Assembly: GCF_900112695.1 (NCBI RefSeq)
Contig: NZ_FOMT01000006.1
Coordinates: 507,888-571,887 of the forward strand
Length of the DNA: 64,000 nt
Reading direction: 5' to 3'
DNA from: Paenibacillus catalpae
GTDB lineage: Bacteria > Bacillota > Bacilli > Paenibacillales > Paenibacillaceae
A program made the translations under genes and the position numbers. The notes under the pieces are model-generated. The model was given only the letters and a program-made list of their open reading frames with translations, did not search any database and was not told the origin of the DNA. Position 1 is the first letter of the stretch. Each line of letters starts with the position of its first letter. Shown here one piece after another: positions 1 through 9,219 of this stretch.

Positions 1-2
1 AT

Positions 3-191
3 AGGGACCTTAAGATATGAAAAACTAGCTAGTTAGTGAGGGGTTAAGGTCCTTAAGGGACCTTAAGTAGGGTGGTTGAGGTGGGAATGAGGCGGAAATG
101 CGGGGGAGCGACCTGGTTAAGGTCCCTTAGGAACCTTAAGAGAGAAAAAGCAGCTATTCTGAGAGGAGTTAAGGTCCTTAAGGGACCTTAA
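3..191. repeat. Palindromic repeat array, locus 1
   Basis: Three complete 23-bp palindromes with arms TTAAGGTCC and GGACCTTAA lie at 44-66, 117-139 and 169-191. The right half of a fourth lies at 3-13, cut by the window edge. The middle copy has one changed base in its right arm (GAACC). Spacers alternate: 30 nt (14-43), 50 nt (67-116) and 29 nt (140-168), so copies at 44 and 169 are exactly 125 bp apart. The short spacers share an A-rich stretch followed by AGCT. No reading frame covers the array. The same architecture recurs at 40.3 kb. Confidence 0.9.
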
Positions 192-433
192 ACAGAGGTT
201 GAGTGGAGCGGGAATATAGATGGTTGGTGAGTTTTTGTCGATGGTGGATTGCTATGAAAAAGGGTGGTTTTGCAGGCAATTATCTTTTGCTAGAGACAGG
301 AGAACGGGGTGCAGAAATCGAATGATAATAGGAGATAAAGAGAGACTCGTAGATAGTCCAATAGAGAAACGTGTGGCAAGAGCATACGTATAATTTGAGA
401 CGGAGACAAATATACCGATAAAGGCAGAATTAG
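192..433 (+). other. Intergenic leader of the subtilase gene
   Basis: There is no gene-like frame here. A TATAAT hexamer lies at 389-394, 40 nt before the start codon, but the -35 position 17 nt upstream reads GAAACG, a poor match. It is therefore only a possible SigA -10 element. The ribosome-binding site is a weak AAAGG near 420-424. Confidence 0.4.
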
Positions 434-3316
434 ATGAGAAAAGATGCTCTTGGCAGCCTGTTGAAAAGAACCATCCCCGCGGTTCTCCTCGCGGGGATTC
501 TCGCCAGCGGGGCGGTTGTCCCCGCCCCGGCAGGCATGGCCCCGACACGGGCCGCTGCGGCGAGCATAGCCGCCGCCAGCGCCCCCGCCGGGGCAGACGA
601 GGAGCCGCAAAGCTGGCTCCTCAAATGGCGCGAACCCGCGCAGGCGCATGAGCTGCGCGGGACGCGTGTGCTCCGCCGCCAGAGCGAGGCGGCGGAGATC
701 TGGCTCGTCCAGCCCGCTGACCGCGGGGCGGACGCCAGCGCATGGCTAGCCCGGCTGCAGAGCGAGCCGGGCGTTGAATATGTGCACCCGAATGAGCGGG
801 TGCACATCCTCGCATCCGCCGCCGCTGCGCCTTATGCGGCGGATGATCCCGAGCTCGCCAAGCAGTCCTACTTGAAGCAGATTGGCGCGCTGGAAGCCTG
901 GAAGACGGTGCGGAAGCAGACCAATCTGACGATCGCGATCGTGGATACCGGGATTGATCTTGACCATCCGGATCTGAAGCGCAATCTTGTACCCGGCACC
1001 AACTTCGTCGCGCCGAATAAGCCGCCAGAAGATGATAACGGCCATGGCACAAGCGTGGCCGGCGTTATCGCCGCTGCGGGCAATAACCGCCTTGGCGTAA
1101 GCGGCATCCTCTGGGAAGCCAAGCTGATGCCGATCAAAGCGCTTGATTCTCTAGGGGATGGAACAGAACGTGACTTGGGAGAGGCGATCCTGTACGCCGT
1201 CCGACATGGCGCCCGTATCGTTGTGTTGTCGGTTGGTCTTAACCGGTATTCGCCCTATATGCTGGACATCGTCAATTACGCCGAAAGCAAGGGCGTCCTG
1301 CTCATCGCCGCTGCAGGGAACGACGGAGTGATACAAGGGAATAAAGCGGCTGTCAAATATCCGGCTGCCTACCCGACTGTGCTTGGTGTTGGCGGAGTGA
1401 AGACGGATAACACGCCGGATCCCCGCTCGAATCCCGGCCCGGAGGTTGACCTTGCAGCGCCATGGCATGTGTATACAACCGCAATGGGAGGACGATACAA
1501 GCAGGAGGAAGGGACGTCCATGGCGGCCCCTCAGGTTGCGGCTGCGGCTGCGCTAGTCTTGGCCCGTTATCCGGCGCTTGAAACTTATCAGGTCCGGGAG
1601 CTGCTTCGCCAGACGGCCAAAGATATCGGACCTTCTGGTCTAGATGCCAAATCGGGTTACGGCCTGCTTCAGGTGAACAAAGCCGTTACGATGACGGCGA
1701 AGTCCGACCGATTCGAGCCAAACGGCTCCCGTACAAGCGCCAAAGGCCTTCCGTCGGGCAAGCAGATCACTGCACTCTTAGCAGGAGGCAGCGATATGGA
1801 CTGGTATACTTATGATGCTCCTTATAACGGGACCATAACGCTTGACTTCGAAGAGCTGATCCCTGAGGGCAGTGCGACACCTCCTGTCCGTTTAGCGCAT
1901 TATTCTGGTGATAAGCTGCAGGCTGCAGCAGAGACCAAGCTCGGAAGCCGTGTGGTTGAGTTTAAGGTGAAAAAGGGCAAGCAAGCCTTCCTTATTCAAT
2001 ACATGAATTCGGAGACGGATCAGAAGCTGCCTTATCTGATGACGGCGACTTTCAATATGGCGCCCGACAGCTATGAGCAAAATGACAAGTCGTATGAGGC
2101 TTACACGCTTCAACCGCGGAGTCAGAGCATTACCGGCTCTTTTCACCAGCTTGCGGACCGGGATTGGTATGCCGTGACATTCACGCAGGGCGGAACGCTA
2201 AGCCTTCGTGTGACAACGGATACGGTACGGATTGATTCGGAGCTTGCTGTCCAGCAGGCCGGGCAGACGTTAATGTCATACGATGAGGAGCGGGAGGGCG
2301 AGCCCGAGCAGTCTCCGGTACTAACGGTTTCGCCGGGCAAATACTATATCCGTATCCATAATGCGATATCGACGGAGGCTAGTCCTACAGTGGGTGCCTA
2401 TACGCTGAAGATGGACTACGTTCCGAAATATGTGGATCCCAACGAACCAAACGATAAATATTATGAAGCGCTGATGACGACCTCCGGCACCGAATATGTT
2501 GGAGTGATCGGAAGCGCAAGTGATGTAGACTGGTTCCAAATCCGGCTCTCTCAAGCCAGCGTGGTGGACATGAATTTGTTTAACGTTCCGTCAGGCAAAA
2601 AGATGAAGCTGGAAGCATACGATAAGAAGCAGAAGCTGGTCTTTGCCCAATCGACCGGGAGCAGCGGGACACTTCAAGCTGCAAATAAAGTTCTGCAGCC
2701 GGGTGTGTACTACATAAAGCTTACGGCGAACGCCGCTTTTGACAAACAGTATTACCGTTTCAAGATGAAAGCCGATCCGCTTGTCGCAGGCTTCCGCGAT
2801 ATCAGCAGACACTGGGCGCGGGATGCTATTGCGGAGATGAGCAGGCTGGATATTGTGAGCGGCACCGGTCCTTATACCTTTGAGCCGGAGCGGCCGATTA
2901 CCCGTGCGGAAGCGGTAGCGATGACGGTCAAAGCGTATAAGCCGATAATTGCCGGCATGCCGACCACTGTCCGGTTCAAGGATCTGGATGGTGATCATTG
3001 GGCTTATGGCGCTATCTCGAAAGCGGTGCAGAAGGGGTGGATCAGAGGATTCCCGGATGGAACCTTCCATCCGGAGCAGCCGGTGACAAGAGCGGAGATG
3101 GCGCTTATGATTGGTTATGCCGATCAGGTGCAGCCTGTACCGCCGATTGGAAATCCGTTCAAGGATGTAGGGCGTACCCACTGGGCCGCTCCGATGTTGA
3201 ATGCGCTCAAGCTGAAGGGGGTTATCAGCGGCACGGGAGACCAGGCCTACAAACCTGGGAAAAAAGCCGGCCGCGCAGAGTTTACGACGATTTTATATCG
3301 GGTATATAGACAATAA
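434..3316 (+). CDS. SLH-anchored subtilase (S8 peptidase) with pre-peptidase C-terminal repeats
   Basis: Predicted secreted serine protease of 960 aa held on the wall by S-layer-homology domains. Residues 1-42 look like a signal peptide (basic start, hydrophobic core, Ala-rich end). The S8 catalytic set is complete: Asp171 (IVDTGID), His204 (NGHGTSVAG), oxyanion Asn296 (AAGND) and Ser362 (GTSMAAP). Residues about 428-780 hold three PPC-like beta domains, each beginning with a D-x-(F/Y)-E-x-N or N-E-P-N-D type motif and containing a DWY/DWF signature. Three SLH motifs fill residues 787-960; the first two keep the TRAE signature and the third reads GRAE. The first 450 bases are much more GC-rich than the rest. 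A wall-bound exoprotease is the natural reading; its substrate cannot be told from sequence. Confidence 0.93.
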   Translation: MRKDALGSLLKRTIPAVLLAGILASGAVVPAPAGMAPTRAAAASIAAASAPAGADEEPQSWLLKWREPAQAHELRGTRVLRRQSEAAEIWLVQPADRGADASAWLARLQSEPGVEYVHPNERVHILASAAAAPYAADDPELAKQSYLKQIGALEAWKTVRKQTNLTIAIVDTGIDLDHPDLKRNLVPGTNFVAPNKPPEDDNGHGTSVAGVIAAAGNNRLGVSGILWEAKLMPIKALDSLGDGTERDLGEAILYAVRHGARIVVLSVGLNRYSPYMLDIVNYAESKGVLLIAAAGNDGVIQGNKAAVKYPAAYPTVLGVGGVKTDNTPDPRSNPGPEVDLAAPWHVYTTAMGGRYKQEEGTSMAAPQVAAAAALVLARYPALETYQVRELLRQTAKDIGPSGLDAKSGYGLLQVNKAVTMTAKSDRFEPNGSRTSAKGLPSGKQITALLAGGSDMDWYTYDAPYNGTITLDFEELIPEGSATPPVRLAHYSGDKLQAAAETKLGSRVVEFKVKKGKQAFLIQYMNSETDQKLPYLMTATFNMAPDSYEQNDKSYEAYTLQPRSQSITGSFHQLADRDWYAVTFTQGGTLSLRVTTDTVRIDSELAVQQAGQTLMSYDEEREGEPEQSPVLTVSPGKYYIRIHNAISTEASPTVGAYTLKMDYVPKYVDPNEPNDKYYEALMTTSGTEYVGVIGSASDVDWFQIRLSQASVVDMNLFNVPSGKKMKLEAYDKKQKLVFAQSTGSSGTLQAANKVLQPGVYYIKLTANAAFDKQYYRFKMKADPLVAGFRDISRHWARDAIAEMSRLDIVSGTGPYTFEPERPITRAEAVAMTVKAYKPIIAGMPTTVRFKDLDGDHWAYGAISKAVQKGWIRGFPDGTFHPEQPVTRAEMALMIGYADQVQPVPPIGNPFKDVGRTHWAAPMLNALKLKGVISGTGDQAYKPGKKAGRAEFTTILYRVYRQ

Positions 3317-3358
3317 CCATCGCTCAGGCATATGGATGTAGAAGGGAAAGTAAGACAG

Positions 3359-3622
3359 ATGGGTATCGATCAGATGGTGAACGACGCACAAAATGTGGCC
3401 GGCACCACGGCGTTGTTTTCAATTGTAGTTAATTTGTTCAGCATAGTGTTTGTTTGGTATATCCTGCAGGAGATAAAGCTGGATGTATTCTTTAAATTTC
3501 CGCGCAGTCCGAAGGCCAGGATGTTCCAGGTTGTACTCGCCATTGTCATCGGCCATGGCTTCGCCAGTTTTATTCTGGATTATTGGAACTGGACGAAGTA
3601 CCTGCAGTATTTTGTCGAATAA
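3359..3622 (+). CDS. DUF1146 (YwzB-like) small membrane protein
   Basis: About 87 aa from the ATG at 3359, preceded by GAAGGGAAAG; an in-frame ATG at 3332 lacks a ribosome-binding site. Two hydrophobic segments flank a basic FKFPRSPKAR stretch. The layout (TM, KFPRSPKA loop, TM ending near YWNW) is that of the DUF1146 family. B. subtilis ywzB occupies the equivalent place upstream of murAA, which supports the call. Its molecular function is unknown. It follows the subtilase by about 40 nt, but the two are probably unrelated functionally. Confidence 0.8.
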   Translation: MGIDQMVNDAQNVAGTTALFSIVVNLFSIVFVWYILQEIKLDVFFKFPRSPKARMFQVVLAIVIGHGFASFILDYWNWTKYLQYFVE

Positions 3623-3643
3623 CAAACCTCAAAAAAGACAACA

Positions 3644-3835
3644 ATGGATACTACAGGACGGTATGAAAATGACACGAGACTACGAACAACTATATATAAA
3701 GCCCCGGATTGGAACTGGAACGCTGCCCGTAAGGCAACATTCGGACAGTTCTTTCGGCTCGGTTTAGCGGTTTATTTAGTGCTTTATGACGATCTTTCTG
3801 GTAATAATTTACCGCTTGTCGATTTGTGTAAATGA
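3644..3835 (+). CDS. Doubtful small hypothetical protein
   Basis: A 63-aa frame starting about 20 nt after the DUF1146 gene, with a short hydrophobic stretch (FFRLGLAVYLVLY) near residues 37-49. No good ribosome-binding site precedes its ATG, and I recognise no family. It overlaps a second + frame. B. subtilis carries ywmB at this place, but this ORF does not resemble it. It may be chance. Confidence 0.25.
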   Translation: MDTTGRYENDTRLRTTIYKAPDWNWNAARKATFGQFFRLGLAVYLVLYDDLSGNNLPLVDLCK

Positions 3836-3936
3836 ATGATAAGATGAAGGTTGGATAAAGCATGAATTTGTCATTTTCTTATACAAAAAATGGAACTAAA
3901 GCTCGGAGAAAATCAGTTCGCGGAGGGAACTATAAG

Positions 3937-5307
3937 ATGACCAAAATTATCGTCCGCGGAGGCCAGCGTCTATCGGGAACGGTCCGTGTCAGCGGTGCAA
4001 AAAATGCAGTTCTTCCCATATTGGCAGCCTCGTTATTAGCGGCGGAAGGAGACAGCGTCATCTGTGACGTTCCCCTCCTCGACGATGTAATGACCATTCA
4101 GAAAGTATTGGCTTCGTTAGGCGCAAAAATTACTTACAACAATGAAACCATGCAGATATCTGCGGGGATGATTTCCTCCTTTGAGGCTCCTTACGAGTTT
4201 GTCCGCAAGATGCGTGCTTCTTTCCTTGTTATGGGACCGCTTCTGGCCAGAATCGGCAAGGTCCGGATTTCGCTGCCGGGCGGGTGCGCGATTGGTACAA
4301 GACCAATTGATCAGCATCTGAAGGGCTTTGAGGCAATGGGAGCGGAGATTACGCTTGGACACGGCTTCATTGAAGCAAGTACAAAGTCGCGTCTTAAAGG
4401 TGCGAAGATCTATCTGGATGTAGCTAGCGTCGGGGCAACGGAAAATATTATGATGGCCGCCGCTTTGGCGGAAGGCACAACAACGATCGAGAACGCTGCA
4501 AAAGAGCCGGAAATCGTTGATTTGGCCAACTATTTGAATGCAATGGGTGCCAAGGTGCGCGGCGCAGGTACGGGCGAGATCCGTATCGAAGGCGTTCTGC
4601 GTATGCACGGCGTGAACCATAACGTGATTCCGGACCGTGTGGAAGCAGGCACGTATATGATTGCTGCAGCGATCACGGGTGGAGACGTATTTGTGGAAAA
4701 TGCGATTGGGGATCATTTGACACCGGTTATTTCGAAGCTGCAGGAAATGGGCGTTGAAGTAACGGAATCAGACAACGGCATTCGTGTCCGTGCCCCTAAA
4801 GCGCTGAGGTCGGTAGATGTGAAGACATTGCCGCACCCGGGCTTCCCGACCGATATGCAGTCCCAGATGATGGCGCTGCTTCTCGTATCGGAAGGAACCT
4901 CGGTTGTAACGGAGACGGTATTCGAGAACCGCTTCATGCATGTCGAAGAGTTCCAGAAGATGAATGCGCAGATTAAGGTCGAGGGCCGTTCCGCATTCGT
5001 AACCGGCAGTGTACCGCTCGTTGGTGCCAAAGTATGCGCAACCGATCTTCGCGCAGGCGCCGCGCTGATCTGCGCAGGACTTCGTGCAGACGGCGAGACG
5101 GAAGTATCCGGCATATACCACGTAGACCGCGGTTATGTCGATATTACTGGCAAGCTTGCCGCACTAGGTGCAGATATCAGACGGGTTGAGCCGGAAGCTC
5201 CGGTTGCCGCTGTAGCCGCTGCTCCTGCACCTGCTGCTGAGCTTGAGCCGGTTGGCAGCTTCAAGCGCGAAGCCGCAGTCTTGAAAGTACAGCCTACCTG
5301 GGCGTAA
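3937..5307 (+). CDS. murA: UDP-N-acetylglucosamine 1-carboxyvinyltransferase MurA
   Basis: First committed step of peptidoglycan precursor synthesis: transfers enolpyruvate from PEP to UDP-GlcNAc in the cytoplasm. The start at 3937 (MTKIIVRGG) is chosen because GGAGGGA lies at 3922-3928; the frame stays open upstream without such a site. Lys22-Asn23 (GAKNAV) and the catalytic Cys117 in PGGCAIGTRPID are present, so the enzyme should be fosfomycin-sensitive. At 456 aa it is longer than typical MurA (about 420-435) because of an Ala/Pro-rich tail after residue 425. Position upstream of spoIID/spoIIQ matches murAA of B. subtilis rather than the second paralogue. Confidence 0.96.
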   Translation: MTKIIVRGGQRLSGTVRVSGAKNAVLPILAASLLAAEGDSVICDVPLLDDVMTIQKVLASLGAKITYNNETMQISAGMISSFEAPYEFVRKMRASFLVMGPLLARIGKVRISLPGGCAIGTRPIDQHLKGFEAMGAEITLGHGFIEASTKSRLKGAKIYLDVASVGATENIMMAAALAEGTTTIENAAKEPEIVDLANYLNAMGAKVRGAGTGEIRIEGVLRMHGVNHNVIPDRVEAGTYMIAAAITGGDVFVENAIGDHLTPVISKLQEMGVEVTESDNGIRVRAPKALRSVDVKTLPHPGFPTDMQSQMMALLLVSEGTSVVTETVFENRFMHVEEFQKMNAQIKVEGRSAFVTGSVPLVGAKVCATDLRAGAALICAGLRADGETEVSGIYHVDRGYVDITGKLAALGADIRRVEPEAPVAAVAAAPAPAAELEPVGSFKREAAVLKVQPTWA

Positions 5308-5325
5308 CTTATAAGTTTGGCGATA

Positions 5326-5359
5326 AAGCTGTTTCCTTGCAGAGGAAGCAGCTTTTTTT
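5326..5359 (+). terminator. Rho-independent terminator after murA
   Basis: AAGCTG-TTTCCT stem, small loop, then AGGAA-GCAGCTT followed by a run of seven T. Confidence 0.8.
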
Positions 5360-5414
5360 GTGCATGTGTTCACTTTCACTTGCCGTTTCTCGTGCAGCGG
5401 CCCCCGTAGGCTTG

Positions 5415-5430
5415 TTCATGCTGTGTTCAT
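5415..5430 (+). promoter_or_regulatory. 11-bp-period direct repeat upstream of the exporter operon
   Basis: GTTCAT occurs at 5414-5419 and again at 5425-5430, an 11-bp period typical of OmpR/PhoP-family response regulator sites. A similar GTTCAC pair with the same period lies upstream of the secreted protein gene at 31.1 kb. Binding is inferred only. Confidence 0.35.
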
Positions 5431-5485
5431 TTTCCCATGATATATTCGTCGGTAGATATGACCGATGGAGGGTGGAGTACAGTCA

Positions 5486-7198
5486 ATGAAGAAGTGGACA
5501 TTATGGCTAGGTATCATCATTATTCTTGCTGCCGCCGGCGGGGGCGCGTATTACTACTATTTCATGCGCGATGAGAAGGCGACCGCCGAGACGCCTCTTG
5601 CTGTTACGGCCAAAGCGATAAAAGGCGACATTAAGACCTCGATAAGCGGGACAGGCTCGGTAGAGGCGAATTCCAGAGAGACGGTAACCGCGGGGAAAAG
5701 CGGCACCATTGCAGCCTTATTCTTCAAAGAAGGAGACAAGGTGAAGAAAGGGCAAGTGCTTGCTACTTTCGAGGATAACGATAATTATGATGATCAGATC
5801 GAGACAATCAACAAAAATATCACAAAAGCAAAAGAGCAGATCGCTGACAAGCAAGAGGAATACAAAGAAGCGATAGGCACCGAGAATGAAGAGCAAACGA
5901 CGAAATCAATCAAGAATGAGATCGATGATCTTGAGTCCAGCATCGATGACTATAATGACCAGCTCCAGGACATTTACGAGGATCAGGCGAAAGAAGTGAA
6001 GCAGGTTATCGCTACTATTGATGGTGAAGTAACGACTAGTGATGTAAGTGTTGGCGATGAGGTTCAATCCAATACAACCATCGCGGAGATAGTAGACTAC
6101 ACTCATCTTGAGTTTGTAACCGGCATCGATGAGCTGGATATTCCTAATGTGAAGCTGAAACAGACGGCGCAAATTACGCTTAGCGCAATTACGGACCGGA
6201 CGATTGAAGCAACGGTATCCGAGATTGCGAAGGAAGGCACATCTTCCAACGGCTCAGCGTCTTACAGCGTAAGCTTGCTGCTCAATGATATTGATGGCGT
6301 TTTGGTTGGCATGTCCGGACAGGCAGATATTACAACGGAACAAAGTACGGGTGCTGTGCTGGTGCCGGTTAATGCCGTAGTGGAGTTTGGCGGCAAGTCG
6401 TATGTCCGTGTTCCGGGTGCGGGTACAGGTACAGGAACCGGCACAACATCTGGCGGTCAACGTAGCCAAGGCACGCAAGGTACACAAGACGCAAATGGAA
6501 ATGAAGCGGCTGCTGCCGGCGGCTGGCAAGGCGGCGGCGGAGGCCGATTCCAGGGAGGAGCAGGCGGTACGGAAGCAGCTGCGGCTGGAGGCCGAGGCGG
6601 AGTCGGCGGCGGAACAATAGCGGCAGCTGGCCAAGGTGCCGGACGCAACGTCGCGGCTGCAGACAGCAGCAATCAAGGCGGAACGGCTTCGGGAGGAACC
6701 ACACCGGGAGGAACCCCATCGGGTGACGTTGGTAATGGTGGAGCAACGGGTACTGCTCCAAGCGGAACAGGCCAGGGCGGAGCAACCGGATCAGGCCAAG
6801 GTGCTGTGCCGGGTGGAGCACAAGGCGGAAATGCCCAGGGCGGTAATGCAGCCGGCGGTCAAGGCGGAAGAGGCGGCATGGGCGCTCAGATGAGGGAGAG
6901 CCTTACACTTGGCGGCCAGCTTAAAGAAGTAACGGTTGGTATCAGCAACGAAACTTATGTTGAGATTAAAACGGGTCTCGCAGAAGGGGACTCGGTTCTG
7001 ATTCCTGTAGCAACCGGTGCGCAAGGAATGGGCTCCTCGTCAACTGAGCAGCAGCAAACACAGCAATTCGGCGGCTTTGGAGGAGGCGGCTTCGGAGGTA
7101 ACTTCCCTGCTGGCGGCGGCTTCGGAGGCGGTGCCGGGGGCGGCAATGTAAGAACCAGCACAACAACGCGTGCGGCCGGCGGCGGTGGTACACGATGA
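5486..7198 (+). CDS. MacA-like membrane fusion (adaptor) protein with a Gly-rich insert
   Basis: Adaptor subunit of a MacAB-type ABC exporter, 570 aa from the ATG at 5486 (GGAGGGTGG at 5467-5475). An N-terminal membrane anchor spans about residues 4-25. Lipoyl-like halves (about 55-95, with EGDKVKKGQVLATF, and about 175-205) flank a charged coiled-coil hairpin (about 100-170), followed by a beta-barrel region. The membrane-proximal domain is interrupted after SYVRV by roughly 160 residues of Gly/Ala/Gln/Thr-rich low complexity, then resumes with LKEVTVGI, and the protein ends in another Gly-rich tail. The stop overlaps the ATPase start by 4 nt (ATGA), showing a coupled operon. The substrate is unknown. 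Confidence 0.88.
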   Translation: MKKWTLWLGIIIILAAAGGGAYYYYFMRDEKATAETPLAVTAKAIKGDIKTSISGTGSVEANSRETVTAGKSGTIAALFFKEGDKVKKGQVLATFEDNDNYDDQIETINKNITKAKEQIADKQEEYKEAIGTENEEQTTKSIKNEIDDLESSIDDYNDQLQDIYEDQAKEVKQVIATIDGEVTTSDVSVGDEVQSNTTIAEIVDYTHLEFVTGIDELDIPNVKLKQTAQITLSAITDRTIEATVSEIAKEGTSSNGSASYSVSLLLNDIDGVLVGMSGQADITTEQSTGAVLVPVNAVVEFGGKSYVRVPGAGTGTGTGTTSGGQRSQGTQGTQDANGNEAAAAGGWQGGGGGRFQGGAGGTEAAAAGGRGGVGGGTIAAAGQGAGRNVAAADSSNQGGTASGGTTPGGTPSGDVGNGGATGTAPSGTGQGGATGSGQGAVPGGAQGGNAQGGNAAGGQGGRGGMGAQMRESLTLGGQLKEVTVGISNETYVEIKTGLAEGDSVLIPVATGAQGMGSSSTEQQQTQQFGGFGGGGFGGNFPAGGGFGGGAGGGNVRTSTTTRAAGGGGTR

Positions 7199-7950
7199 CC
7201 GGGCAGTCCGCGTTAATTGAAATGAATGATATCGTCAAATATTACAAGATGGCCGGGGAGAAAATGACGGTCCTGCACAACGTATCGCTGACGGTCAACC
7301 ATGGTGATTTTCTGGCCATCGTTGGCCCTTCCGGATCCGGCAAATCCACACTGATGAATATTATCGGGTGTCTGGATGTGCCCAATGAAGGCAGCTATAA
7401 GCTGGACGGCATGGAGATTCGCGGGCAAAGCGATAACAGGCTGACGGAGATGCGGAATAAGAAGATCGGCTTTATTTTCCAAGGCTATCATCTGCTTCCG
7501 AGATTGACTGCCCTTGAAAATTGCGAGCTTCCGCTTATTTATCGCGGGTTGTCGGCGAAAGAGCGCCGAGCGCGCGCTATGGAGGCACTTGAACGTGTCG
7601 GGCTTGGGGAGAGAGTGGGACATCGCCAGAATGAACTGTCGGGCGGTCAGCAGCAGCGTGTCGCGATCGCGCGGGCACTCGCGACGAATCCTCCGCTCTT
7701 GCTGGCGGATGAACCGACCGGAGCACTTGATTCCAAGACCGGCATGGAAGTGCTTGGCATGATGGAGGAGCTGAACCGCGCGGGACAGACGATTGTGCTG
7801 ATTACGCATGATATGGAAGTTGCCCAGCGTGCAAGCCGCTCGGTTATCATCCGAGATGGGGTGCTTTCTGAGCAGAAAAGGAGGGACGGCCATGAAGATT
7901 ACGCAGGGCCTCATAATGGCGGTCAAGAGCGTCTTATCGAACAAGCTTAG
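7195..7950 (+). CDS. ABC transporter ATP-binding protein (MacB/LolD-type)
   Basis: ATPase of the exporter, 251 aa. Visible motifs: Walker A GPSGSGKS at 44-51, Q-loop FIFQGYHLLP, signature LSGGQQQRVAIARAL, Walker B LLLADEPTGALDS and the H-loop ITHDME. It starts inside the adaptor stop codon (4-nt overlap). Its last 20 codons overlap the permease start by 59 nt, so the C-terminal tail shares DNA with the permease N-terminus. The family exports peptides, macrolides or lipoproteins; bacitracin-type or self-peptide export is possible but not shown. Confidence 0.93.
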   Translation: MTGQSALIEMNDIVKYYKMAGEKMTVLHNVSLTVNHGDFLAIVGPSGSGKSTLMNIIGCLDVPNEGSYKLDGMEIRGQSDNRLTEMRNKKIGFIFQGYHLLPRLTALENCELPLIYRGLSAKERRARAMEALERVGLGERVGHRQNELSGGQQQRVAIARALATNPPLLLADEPTGALDSKTGMEVLGMMEELNRAGQTIVLITHDMEVAQRASRSVIIRDGVLSEQKRRDGHEDYAGPHNGGQERLIEQA

Positions 7951-9082
7951 AACCATCCTTTCGATGCTCGGCATTCTGATTGGAGTTGCGACCGTTATTG
8001 CGCTTGTTGCGATGGGCAAAGCGTCATCCAATGAAGTGGCCGGCCAGGTCTCTACGCTTGGCAGTCCGGATTCCCTCTCGGTTACGATAACGGGCCGGGG
8101 AACGGTTACCTCCTTGTCGGTTGATGAAGCCTTGAAGCTGGGCGAGCTTAGTAATGTGATTGGCGTAGCTCCGATTACGAGCACAAACGGCTACGCCAAA
8201 TACGGCCGGACACAAGTATCCGTCACTGTCGAGGGCATTACGCCCGAATATGAGGAAGTGAAAGATTTCAGCGTTCAGGATGGACGCTATATCGCGGCCC
8301 CGGACATTAACAACAAGACCAAGGCGGCGCTGATAGGTACGCAGACGGCGCAGGACTTATTCGAGGATGAGAGAGTGGATCCGGAGGATGCGGTTGGCCG
8401 CAAGATTACGATAAACGGTTATATTTTTACCATTGTAGGCTTGTTGGAATCCAAAGGGGATTCCCTGACGGGATCGAACGATGAGAAAATCCTGATTCCG
8501 ATCTCGACTGCGCAGAAAATTTTCCAGGTCAGCGGCGTTACCACCATTAATATGAAGGTGACGGACACCAAGCTTATGGGTTCGGTCGTCAGCAGCGTGG
8601 AAGCAGAGCTATATGAGAAGTTCCGCGGCAACGAGAATGCGTATCGCGTATTGAATCAGGAAGAAGCGATGAAGACGCTCAATTCCGTGAATGAAACGAT
8701 GAACCGACAGCTGATCTATGTAGCGGCAATCTCGCTTATTGTCGGCGGGATCGGGATTATGAATATCATGCTTGTCTCTGTAACGGAGCGTACCCGCGAG
8801 ATTGGTATACGTAAATCGCTAGGAGCGAAGAAGAGAGACATCCTGTTCCAGTTTCTCGTAGAGGCAGTGGTGATCAGCGGACTAGGCGGCATGCTCGGCA
8901 TTATTATAGGTAATATTGCCTCTTATATCATAGGCGAGGTTATGAAAACCCCAACCGAGGTGCCAATGAATACGATGCTGCTTTCCTTTGGCTTCTCTGC
9001 CTTTGTTGGCGTTGTATTCGGCTATCTGCCTGCGAATAAAGCGGCAAGCCTGCGTCCGGTAGATGCCTTGCGTCATGACTAG
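7892..9082 (+). CDS. MacB/FtsX-family ABC permease
   Basis: 396 aa. The start at 7892 is set by AAAAGGAGGGA just upstream, although the frame is open further 5'. One TM helix lies near residues 15-40, a MacB-type extracytoplasmic domain spans about 40-270, and three C-terminal TM helices form the FtsX domain, with the typical TERTREIGIRKSLGA coupling segment. It completes a three-gene exporter (adaptor, ATPase, permease). Closest known designs are MacAB and the YknXYZ exporter of B. subtilis. Confidence 0.92.
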   Translation: MKITQGLIMAVKSVLSNKLRTILSMLGILIGVATVIALVAMGKASSNEVAGQVSTLGSPDSLSVTITGRGTVTSLSVDEALKLGELSNVIGVAPITSTNGYAKYGRTQVSVTVEGITPEYEEVKDFSVQDGRYIAAPDINNKTKAALIGTQTAQDLFEDERVDPEDAVGRKITINGYIFTIVGLLESKGDSLTGSNDEKILIPISTAQKIFQVSGVTTINMKVTDTKLMGSVVSSVEAELYEKFRGNENAYRVLNQEEAMKTLNSVNETMNRQLIYVAAISLIVGGIGIMNIMLVSVTERTREIGIRKSLGAKKRDILFQFLVEAVVISGLGGMLGIIIGNIASYIIGEVMKTPTEVPMNTMLLSFGFSAFVGVVFGYLPANKAASLRPVDALRHD

Positions 9083-9143
9083 TACAATGGAATATGCGCC
9101 CAGCTTTAACTAGAGCCGCGGGTTCTATCCTATTATTTAGCCT

Positions 9144-9151
9144 CATAGAAT
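9144..9151 (+). promoter_or_regulatory. Possible SigE -10 element for spoIID
   Basis: CATAGAAT matches 7 of 8 positions of the mother-cell SigE -10 consensus CATACAHT, and spoIID is a SigE gene in B. subtilis. The -35 region about 14 nt upstream is a poor match, so this is tentative. Confidence 0.35.
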
Positions 9152-9167
9152 AAATCCATCAAGGCGG

Positions 9168-9195
9168 GCTTTAAGAGAGTCCACTCTCTTAAAGC
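9168..9195. repeat. Perfect 13-bp inverted repeat before spoIID
   Basis: GCTTTAAGAGAGT at 9168-9180 and its exact complement at 9183-9195 are separated by two bases. No T-run follows, so it is not a clear intrinsic terminator. It could be an operator or a stabilising hairpin in the spoIID leader. Confidence 0.75.
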
Positions 9196-9219
9196 AGCTT
9201 ACAGATGGAAAGGAGAACT

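Noticed and set aside
252..1137. Several long minus-strand frames opposite the subtilase gene
   Set aside because: They are by-products of the GC-rich coding strand; no ribosome-binding sites, no family resemblance.
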